Notes: generated by a model not told the origin, from the letters alone. A DNA stretch of 64,000 nucleotides from Bugula neritina (GCA_964035545.1 OZ037765.1:1085501-1149500); one strand, 5' to 3'; shown: positions 11,066 to 22,124, counted from the stretch's first letter. Translations and numbers: made by a program.

Positions 11066-11822
11066 GTGTATAATATAGTTTTATAGTTTACCACTAAAAA
11101 GAGCTCATTGCAGGGCAGAGCAGAGTGAAAAAAAGTAGAGTAAGATAGAATTTGTTCAACTCTGGAACATAATAATATATTACTCCTTCCGGCTGACAAT
11201 ACATCTATATAGTAAATATGTTGTTTACTAGAATGCTAGCTGAGCTTCTAGCCAATAAAACTTATCATGAACCACAGAGAAACCTGTATTAATTATTTTA
11301 TTCCAGTTCTTAAGAATACCTACACAAAAAAGTTAAAATGGCTGCATACTTTAAATCGTGGATATAAATAACATTTAAGAGGTTTTTTGTTAGCTGTAAT
11401 TTATATACTATATATGCATAGATATTCACTAGACACCATAACATAATATAATATCATACACCGTATGATACATTATGTTGTATACATATTTACATATATC
11501 AAACATACAGATGGCAACAGGGTGTCTCAGTTTAGAAGCCTACTTTGTTGATATTAGAAGTTTTTTAACTTTTCTAAAAAGTTTTGTTTTGTACATGATA
11601 ATTTACGGGAATATATGTTGTAAACATCTAGCTGCTGTAATGTTACAAACTGGTTAGCAAATCTATCATTCTCTGCTTTGGATTATGCAATGACTCTATG
11701 GTTGTGGTTTGTATGAACTTAGGCAACTGTTTTTAAACATGGAATGAAAAATTCATTGCATAATGTGAAGCTTGGAAATAGTGATTAGAAAATAATTTTA
11801 ATTTGCTATAAACTGCTGTTGC
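11066..11822. other. AT-rich intergenic sequence
   Basis: No exon-like signal, duplicated block or RNA gene was recognised in this stretch upstream of caspase-like gene C. Confidence 0.5.
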
Positions 11823-11945
11823 TGGCCCTGAGGCCACCTATTAGACAGCCCTGAGGCCGCCTATTGGACAGCTCTGAGGCTGCCTATTGGACAGCCCTGG
11901 GGTCGCCCATTGGACAGCTCTGAGGCTGCCTATTGGACAGCCCTG
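11823..11945. repeat. 23-bp minisatellite upstream of caspase-like gene C
   Basis: About five tandem units of the type CCTATTGGACAGCCCTGAGG plus three bases. Each contains ATTGG, the reverse of a CCAAT box. It lies about 150-300 bases before the inferred 5' UTR exon. Gene D has no equivalent array. Confidence 0.8.
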
Positions 11946-12039
11946 CAACAGTCCATAAAGCATAAACTAACAAAGGAATGTTCAACCATAGCAACGACTG
12001 TAGTTATATTCATAAGGAAGTAGTGAAGTAGTTTACATG

Positions 12040-12267
12040 TTCTTGGCGGTGTGTTGGAAAGTTGTGGGAATTTCATATTAAGAAAATATTCATAAACTAT
12101 CTTCAATTTTAAAAGTAAGTAAAAGTCATGAGCCTTGAATTTACTTTATACTGAAGTCATGAGTTGTAGTGATTCAAAGCTTTCTACCTGTAACGATGAA
12201 TAATTAATATACCTGCAGGTGTCACTATCTACCTAAGTGTATCGTTCTAAGACTACAAAACTAGACT
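12040..12267 (+). promoter_or_regulatory. 5' UTR exon and 104-bp 5' UTR intron of caspase-like gene C
   Basis: Conserved with the gene D upstream region (22125-22338). A GTTGGAAAGTTGTGGGAATTT segment leads to AAAA|GTAAGT with donor GT at 12115. The acceptor ACCTGCAG is at 12211-12218, giving an intron of exactly 104 bp in both paralogues. The exon then continues about 49 bases to the ATG. The conserved splice signals and equal intron length support this as transcribed leader; the transcription start is not resolved. Confidence 0.55.
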
Positions 12268-13353
12268 ATGGCTGAACTAACAGAAAAAGAAGTGAAGGAT
12301 TTGTTTGATGGATTCAAACAAATTCTGAGAAAAGGTGGAGAATTTTCTGAGGAGCCACTGAACACCATGATTGAAAGAACCAGTGGTTTATCAGCAGATC
12401 ATCACTTTCTGAACAACCTCCAAGATGTTGCTAAGAACATAGATTCTATTCCGGACTATCTTTTCACAAAGTACAAAGGTGCCGAGAGCCAACCGGCGGA
12501 GGGAGAGGGAGGGTTACTACCAGAACTTTATAGTTTGGTTGAAAAGGAACTAGACAACCTGTTAGAGAATAAAAGTTATCCTACATATGATCTGAAAAGA
12601 GATAGGGATAGGAATGACCAGGAGGTATGGGAGCTGATTGTGTTAAGTGCTGAGCTGTGGTTTCTTTGGAACCTACGAAAATGCAAACACAATTCAGTCA
12701 AGCGATTTATAGAGAGCAACACCGAAGATTTGTTCCGTGAGTTCTTTGCTCCTATTGCTGATGAGGATGATCCTCGTTTTGAGGTTCTTGCTGAGAAAGA
12801 TTGCGTCGACATTATGGAGAAAATTTTGTGTGATAAGCATGGTGTGAGCTCTTCCTTGCGAAAATATCTTGAAGACAAAGATAGGGCAAGAAAACTCTGC
12901 CAAAACTCCATGTCACAAAACATGATAAAGACTATTAATCCACATTCAAAAAAGTTTTATATAATCCCTCGTCCTAGTGACAGAAATAACTTTGCTAAAA
13001 TGTATGGTATTATTGTTTGTGGATTTTTAACATCAGACCAGGCTGATTTTTCTGAAGCTGAGCAACAAGCTGCCACGGCAATGGAGGACGCCTTTAAGAA
13101 AGTAAAAATAAAGATCATAAACACTAAAAATCACTCTCACATCTTTGAGTTAGAAGATTTTTTTACAGAGTTGTGTAAATGGGTAGAAGGTGAGCTAAGG
13201 GGTATTGAAAATGATTGCTCTCTGTTAATCTTAACCGTTTTTTGCCATGGACATTATGGACATCTGTCATACAAAGGAACTTCGCCGTGTATGAAGATTG
13301 AAGAACTGTTTATATCATTCAAAAAATTTAATGGTTTAAAAGGAATACCCAAG
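12268..13353 (+). CDS. Caspase-like gene C, exon 1 (N-terminal region plus catalytic-His half)
   Basis: This exon encodes 362 residues in phase 0, from ATG to AAG|GTTAGT. Residues 1-230 are helix-rich and charged; I recognise no DED or CARD motif. The caspase-like part starts near residue 230 (KFYIIPRPSDRNN, then MYGIIVCGF as first beta strand). SLLILTVFCHGHYG holds the expected catalytic His at residue 327 in the His-Gly pair. The exon ends with GLKGIPK, matching the GKPK run that precedes the caspase active-site strand, so the next exon should supply the cysteine. The place where caspases keep an S1-pocket Arg (RxG after strand 1) reads AEQQAAT. An Asp-cutting specificity is therefore doubtful. 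Together with 18532-18918 the protein would be 490 residues. Start chosen as the first ATG after the conserved leader, matching gene D. Confidence 0.8.
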
Positions 13354-13736
13354 GTTAGTAAAATATTTGCTTGCTAAAATATTGTGTGTACTAATTGTGT
13401 GCAGGGGAGAGAAATTACTGATAAGAACCTTGCTTTTAGTGAGGGATAAACACTCACTGTAACAGCTTGATTAAAACAATGTATAGTAAACCATCAACTT
13501 TTCCACTACAGAATACCTTTCAAAACTTGACTGCCTGGTAGTATAGTAAAGGTTGTATAGGGTACACTTTCACTAACAGATTTTGTTGTACAAAAGTTCA
13601 CTCTACCTCATGTACTTTTGGACAAAACTAACACGCGTGCAGTTACAACAAAGAATACAATTTGTATGAATCACCCTGTCAGTAGCCATCACTCATTCTT
13701 AGATCACCTCTTGTCCATATGGTTTTGGTGACTAGT
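13354..13736 (+). other. 5' part of the gene C intron
   Basis: Resembles the start of the gene D intron (23431 onward), including GTGTGTACT and TGTGCAGGGG words, then diverges. No coding sequence was seen. Confidence 0.55.
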
Positions 13737-14049
13737 CAATATTCCGAAGGCCCATTGCTCCGAAGGCCCATTTGTAATGGATTTTAACAATCTAGTAATT
13801 ATATTGCATCACTATTATAATTGACCTGGTGTAACTTTTTGAATGCTGTTAAATGTTTTAATTATAGCTAAGCTCTTTGCATAGCTTTCTAATGCCTTAA
13901 GTATTGTAATTATAGCTAAGCTCTTAGCGTAGCGAATAGCGTAATGAATGTGAATTGCCCTTCCTATTTTTGTGCGTTTATAAAATACTGTAATAGTTTT
14001 TGTTGAGTTATGTTCCCCCCCCCCCCCGCCACTTTTTTGTAAATAATCT

Positions 14050-14410
14050 TTGATTAGTTTTGTGAGCCGAAAATCGACCGATTTCGGAGCCCGGAGGCTC
14101 AATTTCAGAAGGGCCTGTTCGATTTCGGACAGATCCTTTTGACTTCGGCCAATGGAACTCCAAATCTCGGCCGAGTTTCGGACACCCTAAGTGGTGGGAA
14201 ATTTTGTTGGTATATAAGTGGGATATTTTCCAGTGCTAAGTCAGTCTAACACTGAAGCTCACCCAAGAAGTATCTACAGGAGAATAAAGAAACTCATATC
14301 AAGAGTATTCAAAAGGCTTTCATTTATCAAAGCATAGTATAGGCATGCAGACTGCTTTAGTCTATTTTATCATAACCCACAAGTTTACTACATTGGTGAC
14401 AGCAGTGGGA
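14050..14410 (+). mobile_element. Gypsy LTR 3' part with TATA box and primer-binding site
   Basis: A block of CCGATTTCGG-type palindromes is followed by TATATAA at 14211-14217. After a TCAGTCTAACACTGAAGCTC segment and GAATAAAG comes an LTR end near CTACA (14392). TGGTGACAGCAGTGGGA (14394-14410) follows at the position of the tRNA primer-binding site. The 5' LTR boundary is not clear, and no matching 3' LTR was found after the integrase remnants. Confidence 0.6.
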
Positions 14411-14475
14411 TGAAATAGACAAGCACGACAGGCAGCCATACTAAAAAAGACCAGAAAGAAGAAGAGGAAGAAGAA

Positions 14476-15240
14476 ATGGAAGGAGAGGAGAGAGAGGAAG
14501 AATGTCTCACTATGGAGAAGCTTATCACCGCCCTCCGAGAAGTCAGTAGAGCCGGACAGGCAGCACCTGGAGACAGGTATTGCCTCAGGCCTCTGATTTT
14601 CCGATGCAAAGGAGACATTGAACAATTTATCATGGAGTTTGAAAAGGTAGCCACCCTTACCAAATAGCTGGCCCAGGTGCGCCTCCTTCAACTCCGAACT
14701 TGCTTAACTGGTCAAGCAAAGAGTTATGCTCTCGGACCTGACGTCGGCCACATCTTTCAGGCCCCCAGGTCTCGTTTAAGGTTGACTGCCCATGCTGCAA
14801 AAGATCGCCTGCGAACCATATGCAGGGACAGCAAGACATCACTCCAGGACCACGCCAATGCTATAGAGGCGCTGACACAAGTGGCCCATGGTAATGACAA
14901 CTCCGAGGCGCGAAGAGGCGTCGTGTACGAGGCCTTCTTTCACACCGTTAACAATCCTGGGTTACAACAGTACTACCTGGCAGCCAAAGTCACCACCATC
15001 GAAGAAGCCCTGGCCCTGGGAAAGGCATACTATCAGATAGAGAGACCCCAAGAGGCAAATTCCACAGCCAATCAGGTTGATGAGCAACCTGAAGCTACGA
15101 AGCCAGATCCGTCGAGCCCGCAGATTGTAACCGCCGCTACTGCTACCCCTTCACCGGAGCGACTCACCATAATGGACATGCTGAAAGATCTCCAGACAGA
15201 GATAAAAAGTGTGGGAGCTGTTCTGTCTCAGGTCCAGGGT
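14476..15240 (+). pseudogene. Ty3/gypsy gag remnant
   Basis: The frame begins with an acidic EEREEE stretch and continues past an in-frame TAG at 14665-14667. Capsid-like sequence follows (LTGQAKSYALG, then a helix-rich part with KTSLQDHANAIEALTQ) to about residue 250. Base composition is clearly richer in G+C than the host surroundings. No zinc knuckle was seen. At about 15245 the frame jumps directly into RNase H sequence, so protease and most of reverse transcriptase are deleted. Confidence 0.7.
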
Positions 15241-15249
15241 GGAAGCGAG

Positions 15250-15565
15250 GTGGTTGTTGCTTATTACAGCAACACTCTTGCAGCCGCCGAAAAGAACTAC
15301 TGCACCACTAGGAAGGAACTCCTAGTAGTAGTCAGGGCGGTCAAGCACTTTCGGCCATATCTGTATGGGAGAACGTTCAGATTATGAACGGACCATGCGT
15401 CTCTGATATGGCTGTGTAAACGTGCTGAGCCCTCGAGCCAGGTGGCTCGCTGGCTGGAGATTCTTGCTGAGCTCTCCTACCGGCTGGAGCACCGTGCCGG
15501 TAAGAAGCATGAGAATGCCGACAGCATGAGTCGCCGGCCAGTAGAGGACACAGTTGGGAGACGTT
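15250..15565 (+). pseudogene. Ty3/gypsy RNase H remnant
   Basis: The segment reading AYYSNTLAAAEKNYC, then TRKELLVVVRAVKHFRPYLYG, is the characteristic gypsy RNase H region. The frame is broken by TGA at 15385. It continues with TDHASLIWL and an RLEHRAGKKHENADSMSR-like end typical of the RNase H C-terminus. It is joined in frame to the gag remnant through an internal deletion. Confidence 0.75.
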
Positions 15566-15817
15566 AACGTCTATAATTTGGAGCACGGTCATCTTCGGCC
15601 CGAAACACAGTTAGACGATGTCCTGACACTTTGTGCTAACCCCACACTGTACCAAAATGTCAAGGAGCTATGTTGACTGCAGGAGACACTACCTGGAGCG
15701 GTAGCTGACATCTTCCAGGCCAAGAAAGAAGGCCAGCAACAGCAAGGGGATGTTGAGTTCCAATTTCTCTGCCGCCATTAGAAGTCTCTCCAGATCCACC
15801 CGGATGGCCTCCTGACA

Positions 15818-16426
15818 ATGACACTTGTAGCAAACAATCGTCAACAGGAGCGAGATCGCGCCATTTGCCCATGCGCTCTCCGTCAGGAACTCATCTGGGA
15901 TACCCATAACAAAGCTCATGTTGGAGCCAGCCGGGTCATCAGATGCCTGCAGATGCGATGGTATTGGCCCGGAATGACCAGGGATGTGCGACTAAGAATC
16001 CGGCAATGCGAGGTCTGTCAAGCCAGCAAACACGGACGCCCCACCGAAACCACGGGTCGGCGCCGGCTATACACCGGCCAGCCCTGCCAGGTCGTGGCCG
16101 TGGACCTTGTAGGACCAATACTGACGACTGATAGAGAGAACACCTAGATTTTGGTGTTGACAGACCACTTTACACGGTGGGCGGACGCTCTGGCCATCCC
16201 AGACGCATCAGCCCCCAGGGTAGCTCGGGCCCTTGACCAACAAGTGTTTTGCTATTTTGGCCTACCAGAACAGATACAACTTGACCAGGGTGCCCAATTC
16301 CAGTCCCAGTTGATGAAAGACCTCTGCGGGATATGGGGGGTGAACCAGAATCGAACCACCCCATATCACCCCCAAGGAAATGAGGTGGTAGAAAGAAATA
16401 ATCGAATGCTGGGTGACGCTCTCTAG
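15818..16426 (+). pseudogene. Ty3/gypsy integrase remnant
   Basis: The N-terminal zinc-finger region has HNKAHVGASR (H-x3-H) and CEVCQASK (C-x2-C). The catalytic core follows with AVDLVGPI, then an in-frame TAG at 16145-16147, then LTDHFTRWADA, the second acidic position in LDQGAQF, and a C-terminal GNEVVERNNRML carrying the Glu. The frame stops at 16426 and nothing resembling the C-terminal domain follows. With at least two stops and a missing reverse transcriptase, the copy cannot be autonomous. Confidence 0.8.
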
Positions 16427-16799
16427 AGCCTCCTTTTGGGGAGAAGTCAAGAGGAGTGAGACGTCATGTTGCCACAAATCATGCGGGTGTATTGAAGTAC
16501 ACCTCACTCTAGCAAGAGACGCCGAACCTGCTGAAGTTGGGCTGAGAAACCAGAGTTCCTGAACATCTCATGTATCACGTTCTGCTTATTGATCATAAAG
16601 TAATCTCAGGCTAAACAATCACAAGTAGGCAACACGCATGCCACCCACAGAGCAATAATATAGCAAGAACTTAAACTAAATTGTGAGTGAAATTAATGAT
16701 ATTCTTAGTGAGGATGCCTGTGTGTACTAATTTTCGGACTAATGGACCTTCGGAACAATGGACCTTCGAAGCAATGGGCCTTCAGAATATTGCTCCGTT

Positions 16800-17750
16800 C
16801 CCTATGGTTTCATTTTTTTATTTTGGTGCAATATATAGAGTAGTATACCTATATAACTGTTGTGTTAATTACTAAATGTGAACTACTAGCTAATATATGA
16901 ATTATCTGGAATAATATTCTAATTTTCATGAATTTGTTTGGGGCAAAAATAACAGTAATTGTAAGAAATTTGCCAGTGCAACTAGTGCACTGAACTTAGT
17001 CACATCAGCTAGGCTAGTCTACCCAGTCTTGTGAAGGAGTTTAGCCTTGTGTGGTGAGCTGGTATTGTCTTGTTTATTGACTCACCCATGTGTGAATAGT
17101 AATTCTTACAGCAAACTTTATTACAATTTGACCAGATTTGTGAATTAGTAGTTAGCCAGCAGCTGAAGGAGAAGCAATGAGAAGAAACAATAAATAGCTT
17201 ATAATTAGTACGTGTTTTTATCAGGTTGATGGGTAAAGGAACACAGGTTAGCTTTTTATGTTGACTCATATGCAATCTGTTTACTCAGCATTGTTGTTGT
17301 GTTGGTTTTATAGCAGTAAATAATATCATTTTATATTATACTCTATTGCAAATATTTATTATAATCACAATTGGAATATAATAAATACATACATCAGTAA
17401 AGCCATCCTCATACAAAATTCATCTTTAATAACAGAGTTTTGGAGGTCTTATAAAAGAAACTTACAGTAATACATTAATAATAGGCATTATCTTTAAAAT
17501 GAATACTCATCAATAAAATATTTTCCAAACAGCAACAAATATATAGAGAAAATGCAAAATTAATAAGTTAATGCAGATCAAAGGAATTTATGTCATTAAG
17601 ATACATGTAGATATACAAATTTATTTAAATATAAATATATTTCAATAACATTCAAACAAATTGCACATGAAATATATGTATTGCACTAAAATAAATAAAT
17701 GTGGAAAGTGTCTAACTGGCATAACACCGTTCATATTTACAATCAGCGGA
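16800..17750. repeat. Dispersed repeat, second copy near 37170-37560
   Basis: Shared words include TTTTTTATTTTGGT, 'gaattatctggaataatatt' and the stretch around TGCACAT(G/A)AAATATAT. The copies differ by a large internal indel. No terminal repeats or frame were recognised. Confidence 0.55.
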
Positions 17751-18531
17751 GTGATGCCAGTTTTGTGAAACTTATAATAGTTTGCCAAGTCAAGCAAAAT
17801 CTTCTTTTTTACTACAGTGGATCAGACAGAAAAAATCTACTATTGATTGAGTTTAATACACAATATGTGCATCGCTTGGGTCAACGAATGTCCCATTAAC
17901 ACTATAACTTAAGTTAAGTTGCATTTAAATTTGATCTATTACAAACATAAAATGCTTGCACATCATTTTATTAGGTAATGGTTTGTTAGATTTGGAGTTA
18001 TATGCTCATAACATTATAGCTAATCTCTAGAGTACCAATGAAGAGCAAAGGCTGCACTGTTATACAGTAGCTACTATCTAACTCTTACAGTATCTAATAA
18101 AAAAATTTATTAACCAGAAGTTATTTGACAATTTTTATTGTTTCTCAAAAAAAAGTTAGGTTAGGCTTATATAGGGGAAAATAAACAAATGTTATTAAAT
18201 GATTCTGCTAGGTTTCAACAACCTTTAGAATGTTGACAAAATTTTCAAGATTAATGGAGCCACTTGTCAAGTCACTAACCTGCGAATAGTTAGCTGTCAT
18301 TATATTTATGTCTAAACATATTTTCTTCTAACTTGAGCTATGAAGTAAATTCAACGGTTTTAAAACTTGAGTGACTTTGGCTAGGATTTGAACCAAATAA
18401 ACAATATATAATATTGATAGGTATTGAGCTCTTGACTTGCCCCTGCATGCAGCGTCACGGTGATGCAATATTTTGCTGGTATAATCTACATGTGATCATA
18501 AACTTTACTTTGAGTTTCATACTTGTTATAG
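17751..18531 (+). other. 3' part of the gene C intron (duplicated with 1-765)
   Basis: From about 17960 it matches the sequence before exon A, including GGTAATGGTTTGTTAGAT and the ATATGCTCATAA word. It ends in TTGTTATAG before exon 2. Confidence 0.7.
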
Positions 18532-18918
18532 GTAGTTGTGATAGAAGCTTGTCAAAATTGCAAGGAAGGAGTTGAAGTTGAAGATCTTCAGACAATGATA
18601 AATCGTTATGATGATGCAATGCTTCTGATCTCTTGCGACAAAAATCAAGAAGCTACTCCATATAAAAATACTGGCTTTATCATCAACATAGCCGAAGAGC
18701 TTAAAAAAGCAGGGTTTTCAAAAACAGTAGCAGAGATGTTTGCAACAGCTAGAACAAAATACATCAAAGAGCAGAAGGAAGAAATGCGCCAAATTGGATA
18801 TAGTGAAGATGATTTTATAGCTGAACCTGTGATGTATCGGTCTGAACCCATCAAAGGTATCCAGATTCCAAGTTCCATAAACAATCCAAATGATTCTGAT
18901 CAGCAAGACTCTCAGTAG
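18532..18918 (+). CDS. Caspase-like gene C, terminal exon 2
   Basis: The acceptor TTATAG joins in phase 0 to exon 1 at GIPK|VVVIEACQNC, which restores the caspase strand-plus-active-site order. The nucleophile candidate is Cys369 of the joined protein, 42 residues after His327. The following p10-like half has DAMLLISC, GFIINIAEELKKAGFS, EMFATARTKYI and PVMYRSE. The tail ends SDQQDSQ. The Gln of QACRG is replaced by Glu, the Arg-Gly by Gln-Asn-Cys, and the tryptophan-arginine segment of the caspase p10 S1 pocket is absent. It may therefore be a protease of changed specificity or a regulatory pseudo-caspase. The intervening intron is 5178 bp. Confidence 0.8.
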   Translation, partial: VVVIEACQNCKEGVEVEDLQTMINRYDDAMLLISCDKNQEATPYKNTGFIINIAEELKKAGFSKTVAEMFATARTKYIKEQKEEMRQIGYSEDDFIAEPVMYRSEPIKGIQIPSSINNPNDSDQQDSQ

Positions 18919-20479
18919 TGACATCTCAAACTGTCTAGTTCACAGCATGCTGTTGCAAAGGACATCAAACTTTTTTTGAAATTAACCATTCAATGTTACA
19001 GTGATAGCACTTTCTAGTAAACCATTAACACATATTATAGCATGTACTGTGTTGTAAACTAGTAAAGTTAAAAGTTGATCAAACCAATTTTGATAAATAA
19101 GTTTGCAAGCTGATTGACCAAAATCTGTATAAATAATGGATTTTTTGGTAGCTTATATAGCGGGGTAGTGTTTATGGACCACTACATTTCTGAGATTTTT
19201 TCTTGTGTTAATAATTACTATAGAATTACTTTCTCTGTTAACTTCAATATGCTATCATATTTTATATGACATTTATGCTTATTATCACAGCCATTGTATC
19301 ACATTATGAATTATAGACCAAACTTCTAACTAATTCAAAGTTACTAACTCTCCTTTGTTATTTTACAATATGAAAGAGCACCCTTCAAATAAAACAAAAA
19401 CTATATACCTAAGCTAGAAACAAAATGTTGTGTATCTTTGTATGTTTTCTTGGAGACTTTTTGACATGTTATCTTTACCTGAATTTTTCATTAGATCAGA
19501 TTTTTTCACGACAGCTAATTTTCTCAATTTGATTTGTACTTCAGGGATGCAAATTATTATATTTTCTAAATACAGTTAGATTTTATGGACACCATTGCTC
19601 TCCATACTAAAAGTTATTCTAATCCAATAAAATCTCCTTTAAAAATTATTCTTGATGTTTAAACTTTATCACTTTAACAAGCCTTGCATTATTTGTCAAC
19701 AACTTTCCGATTCCGAGCAGATAACTCTGAATAATATACTTGTGTGGAAATTACAAGTGGAAGTTTCAAGAATAAACAAGTCTTGATGCAGTAGAATTAC
19801 ACATTTTATTTCTTCGTTTCAAGAATTGATGCATTAAAAGCCACAAGGCTCTGCTGTATATAACAAATACCATTAATCTATATAGCACCTGTTTTACAAA
19901 CATACCTCACTTTTAATACTTTTGTGATGGACATAAACTTTTAAAAAGACATATGCATATATGTGTGTACTTGCATGGTCAATAATGTCAACCTAGGTTA
20001 TTATAATTACTGCAAGATATGCAGGGAGTAAACTTTACATCAGTACTAATTACGTATATCCTACGAATATTTTTGTAATGAAAGCTTCAGTTCTCTAACA
20101 AAATTTCAACCTTTTACCATAAATCATGAGATTCATCAGAAAGATAAAGTAAAATTATTCAACAATAGTTGATTTATAGACTGACACCAGAGTTGAGAAA
20201 TGACATTCTGCTACAATACCTCACTGTGACTAGACATGAGAAAACTAACTTTGGTTCTTAATGCGTGTATTCTTTGATGCATAATTACACTGTGACGTAC
20301 TATTATTATCTCTGTAAGCCACGCCCACTATTTATTTCTATTTGCTATATATTCTGATAGTTTTAGGAAATTGACCAATCAGAGAATATTAAAATGTGCT
20401 ACTCAATGGAGACTGTCTAGCCTTTGGATAATAAAAAGTTCTTAAAATATTATACTCCAGCATCTCATTTGCTTATATA
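18919..20479 (+). other. Duplicated 3' flank of gene C
   Basis: Collinear with the flanks of A and B. An AATAAA occurs at about 19388; the earlier site used by A and B is mutated to GATAAA. No additional gene was seen. Confidence 0.7.
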
Positions 20480-20636
20480 ACTATAATATAATATAATATA
20501 ATGTAATATAATATAATACAACATAATATAATATAGTATAACATAATATGATATAATATACTATAATGTACCATAACATAACATATAATATAATATAATG
20601 TACCATAATATAATGTAATATAATATAATGTAATGT
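20480..20636. repeat. TATAA-type microsatellite, copy 3
   Basis: Same position in the unit as copies 1 and 2. Confidence 0.85.
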
Positions 20637-20865
20637 GACGGCCTGAGTGCAGACGGCGCTGAGTCATAGCCGACCCGGCAGCTCAGCCAGTGACGGACTC
20701 TCAGACAACTCTTACCCTCCCCACTCCAACCGCAGCAGTGAGTTTTGTTGGAGTTGTGTTCTTCCTGTCACTTTGTGGACTAAATATTCTCTGTTGGTAT
20801 TTCGTAGTTTGAGAAAACAGTTTGCAAAGTTCTCATTCAACTGTTTTAAACTCCTTTTTTTGTGA
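20637..20865 (+). other. GC-rich exon-like segment, copy 3 (open frame)
   Basis: Open for 72 codons from 20647 and nearly identical in its core to 9035-9140. The donor-like GTGAGTT is kept. Same interpretation as copy 2. Confidence 0.35.
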
Positions 20866-21118
20866 ACAAGAAGCGGAAGACAACTACCAATAAATATATA
20901 TTTATTCTACAATGATAAAGGGGAGAGGGGGGTGAAATTTGAAGAAATTTTAATCAAATGTCAATTTTACCAAGAAAATTTAAAAGTTCTCATTCAAAGT
21001 TTTAAATTTATTTGTAAAATTGACATTAGATTAAACTGTCTTCAAATTCTACCCCCTGTTATCATTGAAGATTAAATATTTTTTATTTATATTTATTGGT
21101 TGTTGTCTTCTCTCTTAT
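20866..21118. mobile_element. Foldback/MITE-like palindromic element, copy 3
   Basis: The ends 'gaagacaactaccaataaat' and 'tattggttgttgtcttc' pair, as do the inner AATTTTACCAAG / GTAAAATT blocks. Confidence 0.7.
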
Positions 21119-21480
21119 TTTTATACTAGAAGTCATGTGACCATGTTTAGTAGACAAAGCATGTGTTGTCTGTGCCCTAGTCTACCAATTTTATCATCAA
21201 GATTCAAGTGTAATAAAATATGATTTGTGTGCACCTGCAATACTGATGCTATGTGTAGATCACTGTGAAATACCTAGGAAGGTTCATGCAAGTAATTGCT
21301 TACTCAGCTTTGCTACGTGATATTTCATCATCTAATATTATCTGTATTCTTTTGACTTATGATGTAATTTCCTGTATCTATGAGCATGCAAACTTTTAAT
21401 GCATGGAGACCGTAAACTGATAGTCTTAGGAAATCGACCAATCAGAGAATATTAAAATGTGCTACTCAGTGGAGACTGGT
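21119..21480. other. Duplicated non-coding segment (copy of 9517-9888)
   Basis: Matches 9517-9888 almost throughout and ends with the CCAATCAGAGAATATT motif. Confidence 0.65.
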
Positions 21481-21539
21481 TATATAGTCTTATGGCAATA
21501 AAAAGTCCATAAAATATTATACTCCAGCATCACATTTGT

Positions 21540-21715
21540 TAACTATAATATAATATAACATAAAATAATATGATATAATTTAAAAAAATAATATGATATA
21601 ATTTATAATATAATATAATATGATATAATATAACATAACTTAATATAATATAGCATAATGTAATATAATATATAATGTAATATAATATAATATGATATAA
21701 CAATTTAGTATTATA
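21540..21715. repeat. TATAA/TATGA microsatellite
   Basis: Degenerate five-base repeats, similar to those in the duplicated units, placed after the second CCAATCAGAG motif. Confidence 0.8.
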
Positions 21716-22124
21716 TAAGCCATTACTCTTCACTAGGTTTCAAAGCACTGAAATGCACAGGCCATAAATACCAACAGCTGCATGTGGCTTCTATACCTTT
21801 GACACTTGACAGATTACATAGTCTCAACAATGAATATCTAGGACACATAGTTCTTGGCATTAGCCCAAAATCTAAGTTTTCAAGGTATTTGGACCAATAG
21901 GGTTCAGTCCTCATTTTAAACAATTTATATAGCCTGTGCTCATATATCTGGCTATATGCAAAAGTTCCTGGTTAGGATAAGATGTTATTCAATGATATTA
22001 TTCCTCTATCAAGCTGTATATACAGAATAAAATAACACAGAGCACTGCTCAACCACAATAACAGCTCATAAGGAAGTAGTGATAAACCATTACTAACTAT
22101 AGGTTACACCCCCACATATTCTCA
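21716..22124. other. Unique sequence upstream of gene D
   Basis: The minus frame at 21723-21923 is open for 66 codons, but I recognise nothing in it and it has no splice or start context. No repeat was seen. Confidence 0.4.

Larger units (their letters stand above)
13737..16792. mobile_element. 3 kb inverted-repeat element carrying a gypsy retrotransposon
   Basis: The left end CAATATTCCGAAGGCCCATTG is mirrored by 'caatgggccttcagaatattg' at the right end. Inward, further units of the CCGAAGGCCCATTG type are repeated, two on the left and three on the right. These inverted subterminal repeats suggest a foldback or TIR element. The gypsy remains lie between the ends, so either the element was hit by the retrotransposon or carries part of it. 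It enlarges the gene C intron to 5.2 kb, against 0.5 kb in gene D. Confidence 0.55.

Noticed and set aside
10876-11199. Cysteine-rich or His/Thr-rich frames
   Set aside because: They are translations of the GT microsatellite.
12576-12923. Minus-strand frames of 115 and 69 codons
   Set aside because: They are shadows of caspase-like exon 1, which has the conserved frame on the plus strand.
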